Shown here: positions 52,243-55,172 of the stretch, one piece after another
How positions within the stretch are numbered: the first letter of the stretch is position 1
How the letters are laid out: every line of letters starts with the position of its first letter
NCBI GenBank assembly: GCA_946186505.1
Contig: CAMHNI010000020.1
Coordinates: 1 to 55,172, forward strand
DNA from: an uncultured Prevotellaceae bacterium
GTDB lineage: Bacteria > Bacteroidota > Bacteroidia > Bacteroidales > Bacteroidaceae
Direction: 5' to 3'
Length of the DNA stretch: 55,172 bases
The notes under the pieces: generated by a model
The model's input: only the letters and a program-made list of their open reading frames with translations
Told to the model about the DNA's origin: nothing
Databases searched by the model: none
Program-made: the position numbers and the translations under genes

Positions 52243-53472
52243 TTAGCCGAGCAAACGGCGCGAGAAGTAGCGGACGGGATACCAGACGGCGAGAAAACCG
52301 ACGACGAGGACGGTGACGAAGATGAGGAGGATGTCCTGAGGGTGAACGCTGACAGGGTAGGCGTTGACCACGAACGACCCGCTGCTGGAACCGAGCTTCA
52401 CGAAGCCGTAGGTCTGCTGCAGCCAGCAGAGCAGCAGGCCGATGGCTATGCCGATGACGGCACCGAGGGCGGAAATGATGCGGCCTTCAAAGAGAAAGAT
52501 GCGGGTGATGGTCTTGTCCGAGGCTCCGAGGTTGCGCAGTGTGACGACATCGTCCTTCTTGTCGATGATGAGCATCGATAGCGAGCCGATGATGTTGAAG
52601 CAGGCCACAACGAGGATGAAGGTCAGAAAAATATAGGCAATAAGCTTCTCGATCTTCATGATTTTGAACGTCTCGTCCTGTTGCTCGAAACGGTCCTTGA
52701 CGTAGAAGTCGCTACCGGCAATCTCCTTCATCTCAGACTTCACTGCCTCGAAGTTGCTGCCGGGCTTCAGGCGCAGCTCCAACGATGACACCATGCCCTG
52801 CTGTTCGAAGACGCGGCGGGCAAAGCCAAGCGAGGTGATGATGTAGCCCTTGTCGTACTTGGCCTGACGGACGTTGAACAGCACGCCGGGTGAGTACAGC
52901 TCGTCCTCGATGAACGACTCCTCAGGGGCGGTCATGTCAAACTGGCCTTCACGGCGAGGGGCGTAGATCTTGATGGGGTGGTCGTATGTGTAGCCTGTTC
53001 CCAGAGCTTCTGCCAGCCGCACGCCGATAAGACCGTAGTGCATGTCGGCGGCATGCAGTTCGAACTCCCCGTTGCCGATGAGAATCTCTTTGATGTGCGT
53101 CAGCTGGTCGAAGTTGTCATCCACGCCCTTGACGGTGACCATGGCCTGGTGACCGTTGTAGATGGCCAGTGCCTGATCCTCTAAACACTCCGTAGCGACA
53201 TCTACCTGTGGAAGTTCCCTGATAAGGGTCAACTTCGGGTCGTCGGCAGCTACGGCCTTGCCCTTGACGGGCGTGACTTTCAACTGCGGGTCGAACGAGG
53301 TCAGGAACGAGGCCACAAGGTCGTGGAACCCGTTGAACACACTCAGGGTGACCACCAGGGCCATCGTGGCCACGGCTACACCTACCACGGAGATGCCGCT
53401 GATCACGTTGATGGCATGGGTGGATTTCTTGGAGAAAAGGTAGCGGCGGGCTATGTAGAAAGGGAAATTCAT
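52243..53472 (-). CDS. FtsX/LolE-type ABC transporter permease
   Basis: 409 residues. MNFPFYIARRYLFSKKSTHAINVIS and GVAVATMALVVTLSVFNGFH form the first membrane helix region; a large periplasmic domain (~50-265) and three C-terminal helices (AYIFLTFILVVACFNIIGSL, RIISALGAVIGIAIGLLL, ILLIFVTVLVVGFLAVW) complete the FtsX fold. In the LolC/E group it releases lipoproteins from the inner membrane with LolD. In Bacteroidota it is typically next to rbfA, as here (upstream on the same strand). Confidence 0.9.
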   Translation of the reverse strand: MNFPFYIARRYLFSKKSTHAINVISGISVVGVAVATMALVVTLSVFNGFHDLVASFLTSFDPQLKVTPVKGKAVAADDPKLTLIRELPQVDVATECLEDQALAIYNGHQAMVTVKGVDDNFDQLTHIKEILIGNGEFELHAADMHYGLIGVRLAEALGTGYTYDHPIKIYAPRREGQFDMTAPEESFIEDELYSPGVLFNVRQAKYDKGYIITSLGFARRVFEQQGMVSSLELRLKPGSNFEAVKSEMKEIAGSDFYVKDRFEQQDETFKIMKIEKLIAYIFLTFILVVACFNIIGSLSMLIIDKKDDVVTLRNLGASDKTITRIFLFEGRIISALGAVIGIAIGLLLCWLQQTYGFVKLGSSSGSFVVNAYPVSVHPQDILLIFVTVLVVGFLAVWYPVRYFSRRLLG

Positions 53473-53488
53473 GCAATAGCTAATTTTT

Positions 53489-53570
53489 CACTTTTGATAC
53501 TTCGTATCGAGTCTGCTCACGCTCGGCATAGTTGATGCAAGCATCGCTCTGCTCTCGATTAATCGCAGAC
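53489..53570. repeat. Candidate dispersed spacer sequence between rbfA and the LolE-type gene
   Basis: The 106-base gap holds a compositionally distinct unit between two copies of TTTTCACTT. Its minus strand can be read as a short peptide-like stretch (SAINREQSDACINYAEREQT). I recall similar units between genes in other Prevotella genomes, which suggests a dispersed repeat; only one copy is seen here. Confidence 0.35.
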
Positions 53571-53578
53571 TTCACTTT

Positions 53579-53914
53579 TCACTTCTTCAGCAGTTCGTCG
53601 ATACGGTCGATGTAATCTAAGGAGTCGTCGATGAAGAAGCGCAGTTCTGGGACGATGCGCAGCTGGTTGCGGACACGCTGTCCTAAGGCATAGCGGATGG
53701 ACTTCGTGTTCTGCTCGATGTTGTGCAACAACTCCTCACCCCGTTCTGACGGGAAGATGCTGAGGTAGGCCGTGCAGATGCTGAGGTCGGGCGAGATCTT
53801 GGTGCGCGTGACGCTGACCATAGTGCCGTGCATGGCACGGGTCTGTTCCTGGAAGATGACGCTCAGCTCCTTCTGCAGCAGGCGGGCTATCTTGTTCTGT
53901 CTTGTCTCTTGCAT
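53579..53914 (-). CDS. rbfA: Ribosome-binding factor A
   Basis: 111 residues, KH-fold protein that helps 30S subunit maturation (16S 5' end, cold adaptation). Visible: QNKIARLLQKELSVIFQ at the start, TRTKISPDLSICTAYLSIFP, and RVRNQLRIVPELRFFIDDSLDY, the family core. ATG at 53914 (MQETRQNK) is chosen because the family starts there and the promoter lies upstream; the open frame extends further but crosses the promoter. Confidence 0.93.
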   Translation of the reverse strand: MQETRQNKIARLLQKELSVIFQEQTRAMHGTMVSVTRTKISPDLSICTAYLSIFPSERGEELLHNIEQNTKSIRYALGQRVRNQLRIVPELRFFIDDSLDYIDRIDELLKK

Positions 53915-53940
53915 ATCCTTTTCTTTTGGCAATTTGGCTG

Positions 53941-53972
53941 CAAAGTTACGAATTATTCCCCGTACCTCCAAA
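53941..53972 (-). promoter_or_regulatory. Promoter of rbfA
   Basis: Minus strand: TTTG (complement of 53969-53972), 20 bases, TAACTTTG (complement of 53941-53948), 26 bases before the ATG. Confidence 0.75.
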
Positions 53973-54211
53973 TTATCGGCGTTAAAAGAAGACAACTTGC
54001 ACTGCCTGACCTATGCCATCCACGACAATGGGCAGAAAAGGTCTGGCCAAAGGTCAGCACCAAGGCTTCAGACATCTGCCTTGCTGGCAGGTACACTACC
54101 TGCTCAATCGAATAATTTCTCATTTCTCGTTTCTTATTTCTTATTTTTTTGTACCTTTGCGCTAAAATAGCGTGAAGTTACTCCGTCTCGGCAAAAAAAA
54201 AAACGAGTTTC

Positions 54212-54242
54212 TTTGTTTTGCGCTCGACTTTTCGTAACTTTG
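54212..54242 (+). promoter_or_regulatory. Promoter of the secreted beta-barrel-like gene
   Basis: TTTG at 54212-54215, 19 bases, TAACTTTG at 54235-54242, 31 bases before the ATG. A second box TACCTTTG lies at 54151-54158 with no gene directly behind it; the 278-base gap otherwise holds an imperfect hairpin near 54088-54104 and no gene. Confidence 0.7.
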
Positions 54243-54273
54243 CAGCCGCAAACCGAAATTAGATAAGAAGAGC

Positions 54274-55035
54274 ATGAAATTTTCAGCAAGAATGGCCTGT
54301 TTGGCCCTGATAGTATTGGTGACAATGCCGGCTGGTGCCCAAGAGAAACTGGAGGGCTCGGTCAGTGCAGATTTTATCAGTCATTATGTATGGCGTGGCC
54401 AGGACAAGGGACGTTTCAGCATACAACCAGCGGCAACACTGAGCTGGCAGGGACTGTCAATAGGCATGTACGGCAGCACAGGCTTCTCTGCTGACGATGA
54501 GCACGAGATTGACCTCTCGCTGGGGTTCCAGCGGTGGGGCATCAATATCGGTGTGACGGACTATTGGGAGACGGGTATTGACAAGAATAACCGTTACCTG
54601 TATTTTGACGAGATGAAAGGTGCCCACCAGCTTGAGGCCAACATCGGCTATACCTGCAAGTACTTCAGCCTGCAGGCATATACCGTCTTCTGGGGTAAGG
54701 ATCTCAAGATTGACGGCAGCCGGGCCTATTCCACCTATATCGAGTTAGGTGTGCCCCTTACCTTGGGTGGCGTTGACTGGTTGGCGAAGTGCGGTGTGAC
54801 CCCCATGGAGAGTGCCGGCACGTCAACACCGTTGGGCGAGGAGGGTATCGCGTCGCTCCTGACGACATCCTCTTATTACTATGCCGAGGGCTTCGCATGC
54901 TTGGAGGCTTCGCTCAGAGCCACGAAGACTCTGGATATGGGTTTCTCGAAGGTGCCCGTATTCGCCGAACTGAATATTAACCCATACCTGAGGACGGCCA
55001 ATATGATATTCGGCCTCACCTTCGCTCCGTTCTGA
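54274..55035 (+). CDS. Secreted beta-barrel-like protein (TorF/porin-like)
   Basis: 253 residues. Signal peptide MKFSARMACLALIVLVTMPAGAQ. The mature part alternates polar and aromatic residues as in an outer-membrane barrel: GSVSADFISHYVWRGQDKG, then repeated Tyr/Trp/Gly strands, ending RTANMIFGLTFAPF with a terminal Phe, the usual barrel signal. The start SADFISHYVWRG resembles the TorF/TIGR02001 putative porin family; assignment is from pattern only. Followed by a hairpin terminator. Confidence 0.75.
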   Translation: MKFSARMACLALIVLVTMPAGAQEKLEGSVSADFISHYVWRGQDKGRFSIQPAATLSWQGLSIGMYGSTGFSADDEHEIDLSLGFQRWGINIGVTDYWETGIDKNNRYLYFDEMKGAHQLEANIGYTCKYFSLQAYTVFWGKDLKIDGSRAYSTYIELGVPLTLGGVDWLAKCGVTPMESAGTSTPLGEEGIASLLTTSSYYYAEGFACLEASLRATKTLDMGFSKVPVFAELNINPYLRTANMIFGLTFAPF

Positions 55036-55036
55036 C

Positions 55037-55080
55037 AGACTTCAGACTATAGACTACAGACTTAGTCTGAAGTCTTGAAA
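55037..55080 (+). terminator. Terminator after the barrel-like gene
   Basis: Perfect 12-base stem AGACTTCAGACT (55037-55048) with AGTCTGAAGTCT (55064-55075). It is followed on the plus strand by TGAAAAAAA, so an A-run rather than T-run. Confidence 0.55.
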
Positions 55081-55086
55081 AAAAGT

Positions 55087-55114
55087 CCGCTGCAACTCTC
55101 GCGAGCTACAGCGG
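55087..55114. terminator. Second hairpin, possibly a bidirectional or opposite-strand terminator
   Basis: CCGCTG (55087-55092) pairs with CAGCGG (55109-55114); the inner part holds CTCGCGAG. It is preceded by an A-run (a T-run if read on the minus strand), so it could stop a convergent gene beyond the window. Confidence 0.5.
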
Positions 55115-55172
55115 AACAAGCCTATGTTTAACTAAAAATCCTTTTCTCTAAAAGAAATTTTCAGCCCACAAG

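Overview
The window comes from a member of the Bacteroidota, most likely a Prevotella-type organism (Prevotellaceae). The evidence is the many promoters of the phylum type (TTTG, about 20 bases, then TAnnTTTG just before genes), the lack of clear Shine-Dalgarno sites, the HU/VirE-type gene pair, the DUF3737 and THUMP-like methyltransferase genes, the gene order rbfA then a LolE-type permease, and large secreted proteins with a lysine-rich C-terminal sorting-like tail. Coding regions are mostly around 50-55% GC by eye. The 4.0-9.0 kb gene and much of the 18-30 kb block are clearly more AT-rich, which suggests acquired DNA. No rRNA, complete insertion sequence, integrase or CRISPR array is visible.

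Left part (1-18 kb): the end of a DUF3737 beta-helix gene, a PatB/MalY C-S lyase, a small cysteine-motif redox-type protein, an M20 deacylase, a stretch of gene debris and repeats, a 1662-residue secreted protein followed by a 48-residue Asp-tailed peptide, metG, an acyltransferase, an AAA ATPase with a nuclease-like end, and an HU-like/VirE-like pair. The left part contains at least three decayed genes. It also contains two copies of one palindromic element, one placed across a gene junction and one inserted in frame in metG.

Middle part (18-30 kb): a surface-polysaccharide locus. It holds three family 2 glycosyltransferases, a Wzx-like flippase, a compact five-gene operon whose first four genes make a dTDP-3-amino-3,6-dideoxyhexose (two tandem 3,4-ketoisomerases, an N-acyltransferase, a PLP aminotransferase) and whose fifth is a glycosyltransferase, then LicD, and facing it an IspD-like cytidylyltransferase with an epimerase-type SDR. 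Together these suggest a glycan with an acylated 3-amino sugar plus a phospho-substituent delivered from a CDP-activated donor. A DUF1016 nuclease-like gene with a cluster of palindromes closes the block.

Right part (30-55 kb): mostly core genes: tRNA-Arg(CCT), a THUMP-like methyltransferase, an OmpA-family protein, a GNAT-like protein, parE, an S41 protease, miaB, two tandem sodium-dependent transporters, an RND efflux pair whose adaptor is fused to a VanZ domain, a CYTH protein, a 51-residue membrane protein, prfB, a two-domain GH51 arabinofuranosidase with a GT4 gene, a LolE-type permease, rbfA and a secreted beta-barrel-like protein.

The most unusual observations are the VanZ-adaptor fusion, the in-frame palindromic elements, the palindrome array inside the DUF1016 gene, the two unlike ketoisomerase copies, and the repeated pattern of genes reduced to their two ends.
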